The translations under genes and the position numbers were made by a program. DNA of 64,000 bases, taken from the NCBI RefSeq assembly GCF_029892605.1, contig NZ_JARXWF010000003.1:248001-312000 (forward strand), read 5' to 3'. Below, piece by piece: positions 36,618-44,565 of this stretch (its first letter is position 1; each line of letters opens with the position of its first letter). The notes beneath the pieces were generated by a model, which was not told the origin of the DNA, made no database searches, and worked only from the letters and a program-made list of their open reading frames with translations. The stretch is from Parabacteroides sp. PM6-13 (GTDB taxonomy: Bacteria > Bacteroidota > Bacteroidia > Bacteroidales > Tannerellaceae).

Positions 36618-37985
36618 ATGAAAAGACGAGACTTTTTAGCAGGCACCGCTTTGCTCGGTGCCGGTATTCCACTTGGCGTTGCGCCACTAGCCCTATCCTC
36701 TTGTGAAGGTAAATCCGCTTCCGGTTCTAATGTAAAGGCAAAAACCTCGGAAGAATTAGGCATGTATTCATTTGTAGAGATTGCTCCTGATGGCAAGCCG
36801 CTGAAGGCTGCGCTGATTGGTTGCGGTGATCGTGGAACTGGTGCAGCGACTCAATTTCTTAAAGCAGGTCCTAATGTATCTATTATAGCCTTGGCGGATG
36901 TGTTCCCCGATCGGATGGCGGGATGTCGCAAGGTGTTAAAAGAAAAATTCAATAATGAAGTGCCTGATGCCAATTGCTTCTTAGGCTTTGATGCCTATCA
37001 GAAGGTGATGGCCATGGGGGATATCGATGTGGTATTGCTCTGTACGCCGACCCATTTCCGCCCCGTGCAGTTCAAGGCGGCTGTAGAAGCAGGAAAGCAT
37101 ATCTTTATGGAAAAACCTTGTGCGGTAGACCCAACGGGTATTCGCACGGTGATTGCTGCGGCTAAAGTAGCTACCTCCAAAGGGCTTACTGTTGTAACAG
37201 GTAACCAACGTCGTCATCGTCGCGACTATTGGGAGGCCTATATGCAGGTACAGAATGGTATTATTGGTGATCTGGTGTCTGCCTCTGCCCATTGGGATCA
37301 AGGCGCCTGGTGGAACAAACGCAAACGCCCCGAATGGAGCGATATGGAATATTGCATTCGCAACTGGTTTAATATCAAATGGCTAAGTGGTGACCATCTG
37401 CTCGATCAGGCTATCCATAACATTGATATCGCGACCTGGTTCCTGGGCGAACGTCCTGAAAAGGCTGTTGGTTTTGGTGGGCGTGCTCAACGCCTGACGG
37501 GTGACATCTATGACTTCTTTAGTGTCGACTATTATTATGCCAGCAACAAACGCATGTTGGCTACCGCTCGTCAGATCGACGGTTGCGAAGGTAATGTTTG
37601 CGAACGGGTATATGGCACAAAGGGAGTTGCTCTGTTGAACGACCGCAATGATATTAAGATTATCGACTACAACGGAAATGTGTTGTGGCAATATGATTAT
37701 GAGACGAAACCAGTAAAGAACCCGTATGATCAGGAACATGTTCATTTAGTAGAGTCTATACGTTTGAACAAGAAAATTAATCAGGCTGAGGATCTGGCCT
37801 ATTCTACGCAAGTAGCCATCCAAGGTCGTGAAGCGGCTTATACAGGTAAAGGCATTACCTGGGATGAGATCATGGCCTCTAATCTCTATTATGGACCGGA
37901 AACCTATGAAATGGGTGCGCTTCCGTTCTATAAAGAGGGTGAAGCTCCTGTGCCGGGTAAGGCTCCTAACGCTCCGGTTATGTAG
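36618..37985 (+). CDS. Gfo/Idh/MocA-family oxidoreductase with twin-arginine-type leader
   Basis: NAD(P)-dependent sugar oxidoreductase fold, 455 residues. Leader MKRRDFLAGTALLGAGIPLG with RR-DFL resembles a Tat signal and is followed by a cysteine (LALSSCEG), so it may become a lipoprotein. Rossmann fold begins with ALIGCGDRGTGAATQ, followed by the conserved EKP motif (IFMEKPCAVDP). The C-terminal half has DHLLDQAIHNIDIATWFLGE, the active-site His region. Related enzymes oxidise or reduce sugars or act as NAD-dependent GH109 glycosidases. First of three genes with a second family member and a ThuA protein. Confidence 0.9.
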   Translation: MKRRDFLAGTALLGAGIPLGVAPLALSSCEGKSASGSNVKAKTSEELGMYSFVEIAPDGKPLKAALIGCGDRGTGAATQFLKAGPNVSIIALADVFPDRMAGCRKVLKEKFNNEVPDANCFLGFDAYQKVMAMGDIDVVLLCTPTHFRPVQFKAAVEAGKHIFMEKPCAVDPTGIRTVIAAAKVATSKGLTVVTGNQRRHRRDYWEAYMQVQNGIIGDLVSASAHWDQGAWWNKRKRPEWSDMEYCIRNWFNIKWLSGDHLLDQAIHNIDIATWFLGERPEKAVGFGGRAQRLTGDIYDFFSVDYYYASNKRMLATARQIDGCEGNVCERVYGTKGVALLNDRNDIKIIDYNGNVLWQYDYETKPVKNPYDQEHVHLVESIRLNKKINQAEDLAYSTQVAIQGREAAYTGKGITWDEIMASNLYYGPETYEMGALPFYKEGEAPVPGKAPNAPVM

Positions 37986-38022
37986 TTCTTTCTTTTAGCA
38001 TTCATTAAATACATTATTACTC

Positions 38023-39369
38023 ATGAAAAACCAATCAAAGAAGGTCTCCAGAAGAGATTTTTTAGGCATGTCGGCATTAGGGCTGGCGGGTCTGACTATT
38101 TTACCCAGTTGGACTATCAATGGCGTTCGTATGGCTCCCAGCGATCGTGTTGTGTTAGGCTTTATCGGTCTTGGCCGACAGAGCATTTCTGACTTTAATA
38201 GCTTCAAAAATTGTCCGGGTATCCAAGTAGCTGCCGGTTGTGATGTGGATTCGATCAAAAGAGACCGCTTCAAAAAGGTAGTTGGCGAATGGCAAAAATC
38301 CATTAATATGCCGGAACGCTGTGATCAATATGAATTCTATGAAGAACTGCTCGAACGTAAAGATATCGATGCGATATCCATTGCTACGCCTGACCATTGG
38401 CATGCATTGAATGTGATTCATGCCTGTCAATCAGGAAAGGATGTTTATTGCCAGAAGCCTCTTTCGTACACCATTACGGAAAGTATGGCGATGGTAAAGG
38501 CTGTACGCGATAATAACTGCATCCTGCAAGTAGGAAGCCAGCAGCGTTCAAGCAAGGAATTTCAACAAGCTATCGCCCTGGTACGCAGTGGCGCTATTGG
38601 AGCGATCAGCAAGATCTATGTGCGTATCGGTGAACCGCCCGCACCTTTCAACCTGAAAGAAGAGCCGGTTCCTCCTCATATGAACTTCAATCAATGGCTC
38701 GGCCCGTTGAATAGTCCGGTGGTACATTTCAATAGTACGATGTGTCCGCAGATCTCCTATCCGGAGTTGAGAGAGAAAGGCGAATGGGCTACTTGGCGTT
38801 ATTACCGTGAAACAGGTAATGGCTTTACCGGCGACTGGGGTGCGCACCACTTCGATATTGCTCAGGCTGCCATTGGCATGGACGGCTTAGGCCCGGAAGA
38901 GTTTATCCCGGCAGGATACAACGGCACGAAATACGCGACATTGAAATATGGTAACGGTATTGTGATGACCGAACAACCTTTCCGTGAAGACAGTGAACAT
39001 GCTAAAGGCATACAGTTTATTGGCAGCAAGGGTTGGATTAAGGTGGCCAGAGGCTATATCGAATGTTCGGACTCCTCTTTGTTGAAGAAATCGGAACAGA
39101 AGATCGGTGAAGGTGTATTTGAAATGAGCTCTCCGCATATGCAGGACTTTATCGATAGCGTGCGCTCACGGAGAGATCCAATCGCTCCGGTAGAGGTGGG
39201 TAGCTCAACAAATATCCTTTGTTGTTTGCTCAATATTGCCTACGAACTGGGACGTCCGGTGAAATGGAATCCGGCTACGCAACGCTTTATTGACGATAAA
39301 GAGGCGGAAGCTCATCGTCTGTATTGGTACGAATACCGGAAACCGTATACGTTACCTTATTGGAAATAA
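38023..39369 (+). CDS. Second Gfo/Idh/MocA-family oxidoreductase, twin-arginine-type leader
   Basis: 448 residues. Leader SRRDFLGMSALGLAGLTILP fits a Tat signal. Nucleotide-binding start VVLGFIGLGRQSISDF; dinucleotide-fold acid in AAGCDVDSIKRDRF; EKP-like motif appears as QKPLSY (QK in place of EK); C-terminal motif GDWGAHHFDIAQAAIGMD. It resembles the exported oxidoreductases of Bacteroidota and Planctomycetota linked to ThuA and DUF1080 proteins. It lies 37 bases after the first oxidoreductase and is in the same operon. The substrate is unknown. Confidence 0.9.
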   Translation: MKNQSKKVSRRDFLGMSALGLAGLTILPSWTINGVRMAPSDRVVLGFIGLGRQSISDFNSFKNCPGIQVAAGCDVDSIKRDRFKKVVGEWQKSINMPERCDQYEFYEELLERKDIDAISIATPDHWHALNVIHACQSGKDVYCQKPLSYTITESMAMVKAVRDNNCILQVGSQQRSSKEFQQAIALVRSGAIGAISKIYVRIGEPPAPFNLKEEPVPPHMNFNQWLGPLNSPVVHFNSTMCPQISYPELREKGEWATWRYYRETGNGFTGDWGAHHFDIAQAAIGMDGLGPEEFIPAGYNGTKYATLKYGNGIVMTEQPFREDSEHAKGIQFIGSKGWIKVARGYIECSDSSLLKKSEQKIGEGVFEMSSPHMQDFIDSVRSRRDPIAPVEVGSSTNILCCLLNIAYELGRPVKWNPATQRFIDDKEAEAHRLYWYEYRKPYTLPYWK

Positions 39370-39387
39370 TCATTAATTGCAATCATT

Positions 39388-40218
39388 ATGAAGGTGAATA
39401 ATAAATTCTCATACCTCTTTTTAGGAATAATGACACTCTTACTAAGCTGTTCGGGAGCAACGAAAGCCGTTGCTGAGGGCAAGGATAAACCGTTGGAAGT
39501 GATGGAAATTGCCGCTGATGCCCTGAAAGGCAAGAAGGTGCTCTATGTACATGGTGGCTGGGATGGGCACGAACCCATTCAATGCCGTGATATCTTTGTG
39601 CCTTGGTTGAAAGCAGAAGGTGCCGAGGTGTTTGAATTCGATAACCTCGAATGCTATGAAGACGCAGAGTTAATGGGTAAGGTAGATCTGATCATTCAGC
39701 ACTGGACCCAGGGTACAATCTCGCGCGGACAGGAAAGAGCGCTGCTCACGGCTGTGAAAAGCGGAATAGGCCTGGCCGGATGGCATGGAGGAACGGGAGA
39801 CTCTTTCCGGAATAATATCGAGTATCAGTATATGGTCGGTGGACAATGGGTAGCTCATCCGGGCAATGTGATCCCTTACCGGGTGAATATTACCGATAAG
39901 AAGGACCCGGTAACTCGTGGCTTAAGCGATTTCGATATGAAGTCGGAACAATACTTTATGCACATTGACCCCAATGTAAAGGTGTTGGCTACCACTACTT
40001 TCAGCGGTGAGCATAACGAGTGGATCGACGGTGCCGTTATGCCGGTGGCTTGGAAAAAACAGTACGGCAAGGGACGTGTATTCTATTCTTCCCTGGGACA
40101 TGTGGCAAAAGACTTTGATGTGCCCGAGGCTTTGGAGATTATGAAACGCGGTATCCGCTGGGCTGCCGAGAGCAAAGAGAAAGGTGCGGAGCCATGGCTT
40201 TCGCCTATCTATAAATAA
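39388..40218 (+). CDS. ThuA-domain lipoprotein
   Basis: 276 residues, class I glutamine-amidotransferase-like ThuA fold. Lipobox LLLSC (about residue 21) marks an outer envelope lipoprotein. Visible motifs are KVLYVHGGWDGHEP near the start, GIGLAGWHGGTGDSF in place of the nucleophilic elbow, and GRVFYSSLGHVAKDF near the end, all typical of ThuA. ThuA with ThuB (a Gfo/Idh protein) processes trehalose through 3-keto derivatives in rhizobia and Agrobacterium; the role here is inferred from that and from its two oxidoreductase neighbours. Ends 95 bases before the convergent manA. Confidence 0.9.
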   Translation: MKVNNKFSYLFLGIMTLLLSCSGATKAVAEGKDKPLEVMEIAADALKGKKVLYVHGGWDGHEPIQCRDIFVPWLKAEGAEVFEFDNLECYEDAELMGKVDLIIQHWTQGTISRGQERALLTAVKSGIGLAGWHGGTGDSFRNNIEYQYMVGGQWVAHPGNVIPYRVNITDKKDPVTRGLSDFDMKSEQYFMHIDPNVKVLATTTFSGEHNEWIDGAVMPVAWKKQYGKGRVFYSSLGHVAKDFDVPEALEIMKRGIRWAAESKEKGAEPWLSPIYK

Positions 40219-40239
40219 ACGAATAGAGATTCGCTTACG

Positions 40240-40295
40240 ATAAACGCAAAGACGCGGAAAACACAACCTGGTGTTTTCCGCGTCTTTGCGTTTAT
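40240..40295. terminator. Bidirectional terminator with perfect 25-bp stem
   Basis: 40240-40264 pairs perfectly with 40271-40295 around a 6-base loop, AACCTG. The outer part is A/T-rich on both sides, so it can terminate ThuA and convergent manA transcripts. Confidence 0.85.
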
Positions 40296-40313
40296 TGTTT
40301 ATCGCTTTATTGC

Positions 40314-41294
40314 TTACCGATCGGGAATATAGGTCTCCATCAGTTTGGCATGAGGCGAAGGTATAATTGTGATCGTCTGCGTCTCTGCCGGGATTAAAGC
40401 GGTTTGTCCCTGGTGAAGTAGTAACTCATAGCCGTTATTATCTTTCAAAACCACCGTGCCCTCCATGCAGATATAGATAAAGAAGGAATCATGGATTGCC
40501 ACTTCACGCTGCATCTGTGTGTCCAGATCCAATAGATTGGTTACGAAATAGGGACACTCGGCCAACGGTACGGTTTCGTTGGTTGTGGCCTTGTAATGCG
40601 TCTTGGTGTCGGGGTACCAGGTGTAATCGATCGCATCCTTTGCCAAAGCGGTATGTAGTTCGCGTTCGTTTCCTGCCGCGTCTTTCCGGTTATAGTCGTA
40701 GATACGATAGGTGATATTACTGGTCTGTTGGATTTCGGCGATGAAGCAACCGGCTCCAATGGCGTGTACACGTCCGGCAGGAAGAAAGAAAACATCGCCG
40801 GGCGCTACCGCATACGACTGAAGCACCTCCATCAGGGTGTTCTCTTCCACTCTTTTTACATACTCATCCTTATCGATTGACTGGGAAAAACCGGAGAGCA
40901 ATTTAGCCTGTGGAGCTGCTTGCATGACATACCACATCTCTGTCTTCCCGAATGAATGGTGACGCTCCATGGCCAACTTGTCGTCGGGATGTACCTGGAT
41001 CGACAGATCATCACGGGCATCGATAAACTTAATCAATAAAGGGAAAGTCTCTCCAAACCGCTCGATCACCTTCTCTCCGGAGAGGCGCGCGCCATAGGCA
41101 TGGATCAGATCATCTAAGGACTGACCTTCCAACTCACCGTTTGCCACCACGGAATAATTGTCTTCCACATGGGAGATCTCCCAACTTTCACCTATTCCCT
41201 CCTGGATAGGGGTGATTCCCTTAAAGCGGCAAATGTCAGAGCCGCCCCATATAATGGATTTCAATATGGGTTTAAATATAAACGGATAAAGCAT
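40314..41294 (-). CDS. manA: Mannose-6-phosphate isomerase, class I
   Basis: Zinc-dependent aldose-ketose isomerase linking mannose 6-phosphate and fructose 6-phosphate, 326 residues. Zinc ligands are in SIQVHPDDK, KTEMWYV and LPAGRVHAIGAGC. The start MLYPFIFKPILKSIIWGG is typical for short bacterial type I enzymes. Cytoplasmic. It begins 10 bases after the glgB stop, so glgB-manA form an operon on the minus strand. Confidence 0.95.
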   Translation of the reverse strand: MLYPFIFKPILKSIIWGGSDICRFKGITPIQEGIGESWEISHVEDNYSVVANGELEGQSLDDLIHAYGARLSGEKVIERFGETFPLLIKFIDARDDLSIQVHPDDKLAMERHHSFGKTEMWYVMQAAPQAKLLSGFSQSIDKDEYVKRVEENTLMEVLQSYAVAPGDVFFLPAGRVHAIGAGCFIAEIQQTSNITYRIYDYNRKDAAGNERELHTALAKDAIDYTWYPDTKTHYKATTNETVPLAECPYFVTNLLDLDTQMQREVAIHDSFFIYICMEGTVVLKDNNGYELLLHQGQTALIPAETQTITIIPSPHAKLMETYIPDR

Positions 41295-41304
41295 ATGTAG
41301 TTCA

Positions 41305-43314
41305 TTAATTAATCTTTCTCAATACCATGCCCGAACGCGCCGGGAGATACAGTTTCAGCCACTCTTTTTTCTCTTTGCGGTAGAGCGGATCGAAGTTTGT
41401 CAGGTGATGGATGGTATCGTCAGTCAAGCCAAAGCCTCCAAAACAGGGATCATCCGTATTCAGGATCACCTCATATTCGCCCTGCGGACATAAGAATCCA
41501 TAGTCGGTAAACGACTTGTCCGGGCTGAAGTTGAAGACAAACAACAGGTCTTTGCGCATATAGGCCAATGTCTGATCGCCATCGCTATCCCATATTTTCT
41601 GAATAGGGGTGTTCTGGAAATTCTTTACGCTTTTGATTACCTGAAGCATCTTTTTATCAAAATCACCCAGGAAGTGGTACTTCAGTTTCTGATCGTCGAC
41701 CAATTCCCACTGACGGCGTGCATACTTATGCGACCAACCGTTTCCTTCGCGTGGGAAATCGATCCATTCCGGGTGCCCAAACTCATTACCCATGAAGTTT
41801 AGATACCCACCGTTCATGGTGGAGGCGGTGACCAAGCGGATCATCTTATGCAACGCCATGCCGCGATCGACTGTGAAATTGTTATCGCCCACCATCATAT
41901 GCCAGTACATCTCCGAGTCGATCAACCGGAAGATAATGGTTTTATCGCCCACCAAAGCCTGGTCGTGACTCTCCGCGTAGCTGATCGTTTTCTCATCGGT
42001 GCGGCGATTGGTTGTTTCCCACCAGATCGACGACGGATGCCAGTCTTCATCCTTCTTTTCTTTGATTGTTTTGATCCAGTAATCGGGAATATTCATGGCC
42101 ATACGGTAATCAAAACCGTAGCCTCCATCTTCCTGCTTGGCAGCCAGTCCCGGCATACCGCTCACCTCTTCGGCAATGGTAATGGCCTGTGGGTTGACTT
42201 CGTGTATCACTTTGTTGGCCAATGTCAGATAAGCGATGGCATCGCCATCCTGATGTCCGTTGTAGTAATCGCCATAATTCATAAAGGCTTCGCCCAAGCC
42301 ATGGCTGTAATAAAGCATAGAGGTGACACCATCGAAGCGGAAGCCGTCAAACTTATATTCCTCCAGCCAGAACTTACAGTTCGACAACAGGAAATGAAGT
42401 ACCTCATTTTTACCATAATCAAAGACCAGCGAGTCCCATGCCGGATGCTCCCGGCGTGCTCCCGCGTGGAAGTATTGTGTGTAGGAGCCATCGAAACGCC
42501 CGAGTCCTTCGACCTCATTCTTCACCGCGTGGCTATGTACGATATCCATAATCACGGCGATGCCCATCTCGTGTGCCTCGTCGATCAGTTGTTTTAATTC
42601 CTCCGGTGTGCCGAAGCGGGATGAGGCAGCGAAAAAGCTGCTTACATGATAGCCAAACGATCCATAGTAGGGATGCTCCTGAATGGCCATGATCTGGATC
42701 GCGTTGTAGCCATCCTCCTTGATACGAGGCAACACCTTACGACGAAACTCATCGTATGAACCCACCTTCTCTTCCGAGGTGCCCATGCCGATATGACATT
42801 CGTAGATCAGAAGCGGGGATGTGTCGGGTTTGAATTTCTTTTTCTTAAACTGATAGGGTTTCTCCGGCGCCCATACCTGTGCGCTGAATATCTTCGTTTG
42901 CTCATCTTGCACTACGCGGCGTATCCAGGCCGGAATACGTTCGCCTTGACCGCCTTCCCATTCCACCAATAATTTGAACAAATCGCCGTGGTGCAGTTGG
43001 TCAGCCTCCAGACGGATCTCCCACGTCCCCCCCTCCTTAGGGATCATTCGGTAGGCCTCTTCCTTTTTCCATCCGTTGAAATCGCCAACGAGATAGATCG
43101 CCGTCGCATTTGGTGCCCATTCACGGAACACCCAGCCGTCAGCTGTTTTATGTAATCCGAAATAAAGATAACCGGAAGCGAATTCCGAAAGAGTTTGTTT
43201 ACCGTTGTTAGTCAAGGATTTTTCTTTTGCCATTACATATGCATATCGTCCTTCTATGGCACTTTTGTAAGGACTTAGCCAGGGATCATTTTTGACCAGG
43301 TTCAATGTATCCAT
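41305..43314 (-). CDS. glgB: 1,4-alpha-glucan branching enzyme
   Basis: Glycogen branching enzyme of family GH13, about 669 residues from the start at 43314 (MDTLNLVKNDPWLSPY). A longer frame from 43368 adds 18 residues without family resemblance. The CBM48 module is about 60-150 (REWAPNATAIYLVGDFNGW). Catalytic regions are DIVHSHAVKN, DGFRFDGVTSML (nucleophile Asp), ITIAEEVSGMPG (acid/base Glu) and SYAESHDQALVGDK. This is the compact eukaryote-like form common in Bacteroidota. Cytoplasmic; acts in storage polysaccharide synthesis. Confidence 0.95.
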   Translation of the reverse strand: MDTLNLVKNDPWLSPYKSAIEGRYAYVMAKEKSLTNNGKQTLSEFASGYLYFGLHKTADGWVFREWAPNATAIYLVGDFNGWKKEEAYRMIPKEGGTWEIRLEADQLHHGDLFKLLVEWEGGQGERIPAWIRRVVQDEQTKIFSAQVWAPEKPYQFKKKKFKPDTSPLLIYECHIGMGTSEEKVGSYDEFRRKVLPRIKEDGYNAIQIMAIQEHPYYGSFGYHVSSFFAASSRFGTPEELKQLIDEAHEMGIAVIMDIVHSHAVKNEVEGLGRFDGSYTQYFHAGARREHPAWDSLVFDYGKNEVLHFLLSNCKFWLEEYKFDGFRFDGVTSMLYYSHGLGEAFMNYGDYYNGHQDGDAIAYLTLANKVIHEVNPQAITIAEEVSGMPGLAAKQEDGGYGFDYRMAMNIPDYWIKTIKEKKDEDWHPSSIWWETTNRRTDEKTISYAESHDQALVGDKTIIFRLIDSEMYWHMMVGDNNFTVDRGMALHKMIRLVTASTMNGGYLNFMGNEFGHPEWIDFPREGNGWSHKYARRQWELVDDQKLKYHFLGDFDKKMLQVIKSVKNFQNTPIQKIWDSDGDQTLAYMRKDLLFVFNFSPDKSFTDYGFLCPQGEYEVILNTDDPCFGGFGLTDDTIHHLTNFDPLYRKEKKEWLKLYLPARSGMVLRKIN

Positions 43315-43430
43315 CTTTTTTGTTACTTGGTTATCCTGCAAATATAACACCAACCGGATGATTTTCATTCATTCGCGTTCAATAAAAAGTTGTTTCTTTG
43401 TGGAAAGAAAACAAATTTGTTGCGAATAAG

Positions 43431-44465
43431 ATGAAAGAGAGAATCATAAAACGAATAGGCCAGTCTCTATTTTCTTTGATATTACTTCTATCTGGTGTCC
43501 TGTTTACATCATGTGTTTCTTCCGGTATTCATTTTCCTTTGGAGGAGACAATTACGCCGGAATTGATGCCTTTGCAAGGGGTAACATCCCCCTTCCGGGT
43601 GGAGGTGAAGCAGCCTTTTCTATTAATCCAGAATGGCTTAAATCAGCGGGATAGCCTGTTTCATGTATATGATCTTACGAGTTATGAACTGAAACATGCT
43701 TTCGGTCGGGTAGGAGAAGGACCTGATGAATTTGTGGGGCCATGGATGTATTATTCCTCCCTTTCGGATCTTCTTATTGGGGATTACGGAAAAGAGCAGG
43801 TTTTTCGGTATAGTCTCGACGAGGCAGGTATGCCAACCTTAAAGGGTAGTAGGCGTCCCCTCTTTGAATACGGTACCTCGAATGCCGCTTTTATCAATGA
43901 CTCTTTGTATGTGATGGATGCTATGTTTGCCGCTCCAAGCCTGTATCTATTGGGTTTCGACGATGCCTCTCCGAAGAAATCATGGCCGTATCGAGATCCC
44001 AACCTATTGGATTATTACTCTGATCCCAATGCCGGCAATGTGTATGCCAACGAAAATCGTATCGTACTCTGCTATGAATTTAAGAAGCAGATAGATTTTT
44101 TTGATACAGAACTCAATCTGTTGCATAGCGTGGTGTTCGACTATGAGCGTCCGGCAGATACGACAAATGATGGCGATGTAAAAACGAGCTATGCCTACGG
44201 CTATATAGGTAAACGCTATTTCTATGCCCTCTTCTTTGGCGTTTCCTGGAATGATCACCGGAATATCTATGACTCCTGTGGGACGATCCTTGAGGTGTTT
44301 GATATGGATGGCAATCCGGTTGCCCGTTACCGGCTCGATGGACGCCGTCCGTCCGGCTTCGCTGTCGATGAAGAAACTTTTACGCTCTATAGTGTGGGAG
44401 CTGACGGTGAACCGGAAGATTATCTCTTGGTGTATAAGCTAAAAGGCCTTTCCCCTTTGTTTTGA
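43431..44465 (+). CDS. Lipoprotein with six-bladed propeller (BF3164/TolB-like)
   Basis: About 344 residues from the start at 43431; an earlier ATG at 43398 is possible but less fit for a signal. Signal and lipobox SLILLLSGVLFTSC place the mature protein in the envelope. The body resembles the BF3164-like family of Bacteroidota, with repeats of the form HVYDLTSYELKHAFGRVGEGPDEF and a last blade near LEVFDMDGNPVARYRL. These are secreted propellers of unknown function. Divergent from glgB, and followed by a small tandem repeat and the GH106 gene. Confidence 0.8.
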   Translation: MKERIIKRIGQSLFSLILLLSGVLFTSCVSSGIHFPLEETITPELMPLQGVTSPFRVEVKQPFLLIQNGLNQRDSLFHVYDLTSYELKHAFGRVGEGPDEFVGPWMYYSSLSDLLIGDYGKEQVFRYSLDEAGMPTLKGSRRPLFEYGTSNAAFINDSLYVMDAMFAAPSLYLLGFDDASPKKSWPYRDPNLLDYYSDPNAGNVYANENRIVLCYEFKKQIDFFDTELNLLHSVVFDYERPADTTNDGDVKTSYAYGYIGKRYFYALFFGVSWNDHRNIYDSCGTILEVFDMDGNPVARYRLDGRRPSGFAVDEETFTLYSVGADGEPEDYLLVYKLKGLSPLF

Positions 44466-44470
44466 ACAAA

Positions 44471-44495
44471 TTTACACGTAAATGTACAAATGTAC
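44471..44495 (+). promoter_or_regulatory. Small palindrome and tandem 8-mers before the GH106 operon
   Basis: TTTACACGTAAA (44471-44482) is a short dyad overlapping a tandem AAATGTAC repeat (44480-44495). It lies 25 to 50 bases upstream of the -7 element. Direct repeats are usual for AraC-type regulators, so it is a candidate site for the regulator at 57339. Confidence 0.3.
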
Positions 44496-44519
44496 AGGAA
44501 CGGAAGCAGGTAAGAAGCG

Positions 44520-44527
44520 TACTTTTG
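44520..44527 (+). promoter_or_regulatory. Putative -7 element for the GH106-GH42-GH105 genes
   Basis: TACTTTTG fits TAnnTTTG and stands 39 bases before the GH106 start; no -33 TTTG is evident. Confidence 0.4.
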
Positions 44528-44565
44528 TTTTCCTTGAATATAATTCATAAAAAACAATACGAGAG

